Below are positions 5,981-6,550 of a stretch of DNA of 6,550 bases, in pieces. The DNA is from an uncultured Ruminococcus sp. (GTDB lineage: Bacteria; Bacillota; Clostridia; Oscillospirales; Acutalibacteraceae), in contig CACZPV010000112.1 of assembly GCA_902783065.1 (NCBI GenBank), positions 1-6,550 of the forward strand, read 5' to 3'. Under the pieces are notes generated by a model. That model saw nothing but the letters and a program-made list of their open reading frames with translations. It was not told the origin of the DNA and ran no database searches. Numbering within the stretch: position 1 is the first letter of the stretch; the number at the start of each line of letters is the position of its first letter. A program made the translations under genes and the position numbers.

Positions 5981-6106
5981 TTGATTTAATATAATATTTA
6001 CGGAATGACAAAACAGAGTATATCAGGAGTTTATATAGTCTGAGTGAATTGTATTATTTGACGTCCGGGAAATTACAGTTGAGCTTCTTTTGCGATTGTT
6101 GTGTTC

Positions 6107-6137
6107 GGCTGCGGGCGTGCGCAGCACGCCCGCAGCC
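6107..6137. repeat. GC-rich perfect hairpin, not a terminator
   Basis: Arms 6107-6120 (ggctgcgggcgtgc) and 6124-6137 (gcacgcccgcagcc) are perfectly complementary over 14 bp with a 3-nt loop. Nearly every base of the stem is G or C in an AT-rich surround. Neither strand has a T-tract after it, so it does not fit a rho-independent terminator. It may be a palindromic intergenic repeat, a structured RNA segment or a protein-binding cruciform. Confidence 0.8.
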
Positions 6138-6209
6138 CGGATAAGATGAACCCGTATGGACTTAAAATTCATCAAGTCTGTTTTTTCAGGCAAATACTAT
6201 TAAGCAGAC

Positions 6210-6253
6210 AAAAAACACAGCATAGGCGCTGATCAACGCCTATGCTGTGTTTT
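6210..6253 (-). terminator. Rho-independent terminator of the right-edge gene
   Basis: Arms 6212-6228 and 6237-6253 pair perfectly over 17 bp with an 8-nt loop. On the - strand the stem ends in a run of six T residues (6215-6210) and lies 17 bp after the stop codon at 6271. The T residues at 6250-6253 could give weaker function on the + strand. Confidence 0.9.
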
Positions 6254-6270
6254 ATATCAGTCATAATTTT

Positions 6271-6550
6271 TTATGAAGCAGTGAGGGTAAATTCTTTAAC
6301 AGACGCTTTACCGTTGCTGTCTTTTACATAGGTTTTAATGGCAAATGTTCCTGCGGAACCCGGTTTAAACGTACCGCTGCCGTCTTTACCGAATTTTGTC
6401 CAGCTGCTTGATGTACTTCTCTTGTAATAAAATTCATAAGTATACGGAGCCTTACCGCCTTCAGCTGCGCCTTTAACTGTAATTGTTTCGCCGACATTAA
6501 AGTTGGTTTTGGTTACAGTAGTATTATTAGTAAGCGGTGCATTAGTGGCA
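6271..6550 (-). CDS. C-terminus of an Ig-like/tyrosine-rich surface-type protein, partial
   Basis: The frame is open from the right edge to the TAA at 6273-6271, giving 92 complete codons of a longer protein. Visible sequence fits one beta-sandwich repeat: a Thr/Asn-rich linker (L-T-N-N-T-T-V-T), then F-N-V-G-E-T-I-T-V-K-G-A-A-E-G-G-K-A-P-Y-T-Y, E-F-Y-Y-K-R, S-S-W-T-K-F, an F-K-P-G-S-A-G-T-F segment, and a last strand Y-V-K-D-S-N-G-K-A-S-V-K-E-F-T-L. The G-G-x-x-P-Y-x-Y-x-F-Y-Y and D-S-N-G patterns recall Y_Y_Y or Ig-like repeats common at the C-termini of secreted proteins of Ruminococcus-like bacteria. The protein ends directly after the domain with no sorting signal. The catalytic or binding part lies outside the window, so its function is unknown. 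Confidence 0.8.
   Translation of the reverse strand, partial: ATNAPLTNNTTVTKTNFNVGETITVKGAAEGGKAPYTYEFYYKRSTSSSWTKFGKDGSGTFKPGSAGTFAIKTYVKDSNGKASVKEFTLTAS

Larger units (their letters stand above)
5981..6270. other. Gene-free region right of the operon promoter
   Basis: No reading frame with a plausible start and ribosome binding site was seen on either strand. Apart from the GC-rich hairpin (6107-6137) and the terminator (6210-6253), the sequence is AT-rich and shows no tRNA, CRISPR or IS features. It separates the operon promoter from the 3' end of the next - strand gene. Confidence 0.6.

Noticed and set aside
6203..6212. Short shared string aagcagacaa with the MITE-like element at 1820.
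   Set aside because: Ten bases of similarity in AT-rich DNA, with no second arm at the right-hand site, is not evidence of another copy.

Overview
The window looks like chromosome of a low-GC anaerobic Firmicute, most likely a gut or rumen Clostridia of the Ruminococcus/Oscillospiraceae type. The grounds are AT-rich coding sequence with GGAGG-type ribosome binding sites, a BspA-like leucine-rich-repeat protein, a VanZ-like protein, an ABC-2 exporter and a tyrosine-rich surface-type domain. The genus is an inference from style and was not tested by any search.

Left part, + strand: position 2 to 1417 is the 3' part of a gene whose start lies off the window. Its visible product is an array of N-P-W-G-Q repeats, a Pro/Glu/Gln-rich linker, and ten exact 23-residue LRR_5 units. 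A hairpin follows at once, then a small acidic protein of unknown function (1488-1772). The gap at 1773-2068 holds an imperfect 29-bp inverted repeat enclosing 73 bp (a MITE-like structure) and a strong terminator that closes the + strand genes and may also stop the opposing operon.

Middle, - strand: four genes read right to left and look like one operon. They are a 187-residue protein of uncharacterised family (5722-5159), an ABC ATPase (5130-4411), a 552-residue two-half ABC-2 permease overlapping it by ATGA (4414-2756), and a VanZ-like membrane protein (2707-2069). A good sigma-A-type promoter lies at 5952-5980, giving a leader of about 220 nt. That leader contains three copies of a 10-11 nt element placed so that one 3' arm could pair with either of two upstream arms. 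The most natural reading of the ATPase, permease and VanZ set is export of, or protection from, a membrane-active or cell-envelope compound. The substrate cannot be read from the sequence.

Right end: 5723-6270 has no gene. It holds the operon leader and promoter, a 14-bp perfect GC-rich hairpin with no T-tract, and a 17-bp perfect terminator. That terminator belongs to a - strand gene entering from the right edge (6271 to beyond 6550), which encodes the C-terminus of an Ig-like/tyrosine-rich surface-type protein.
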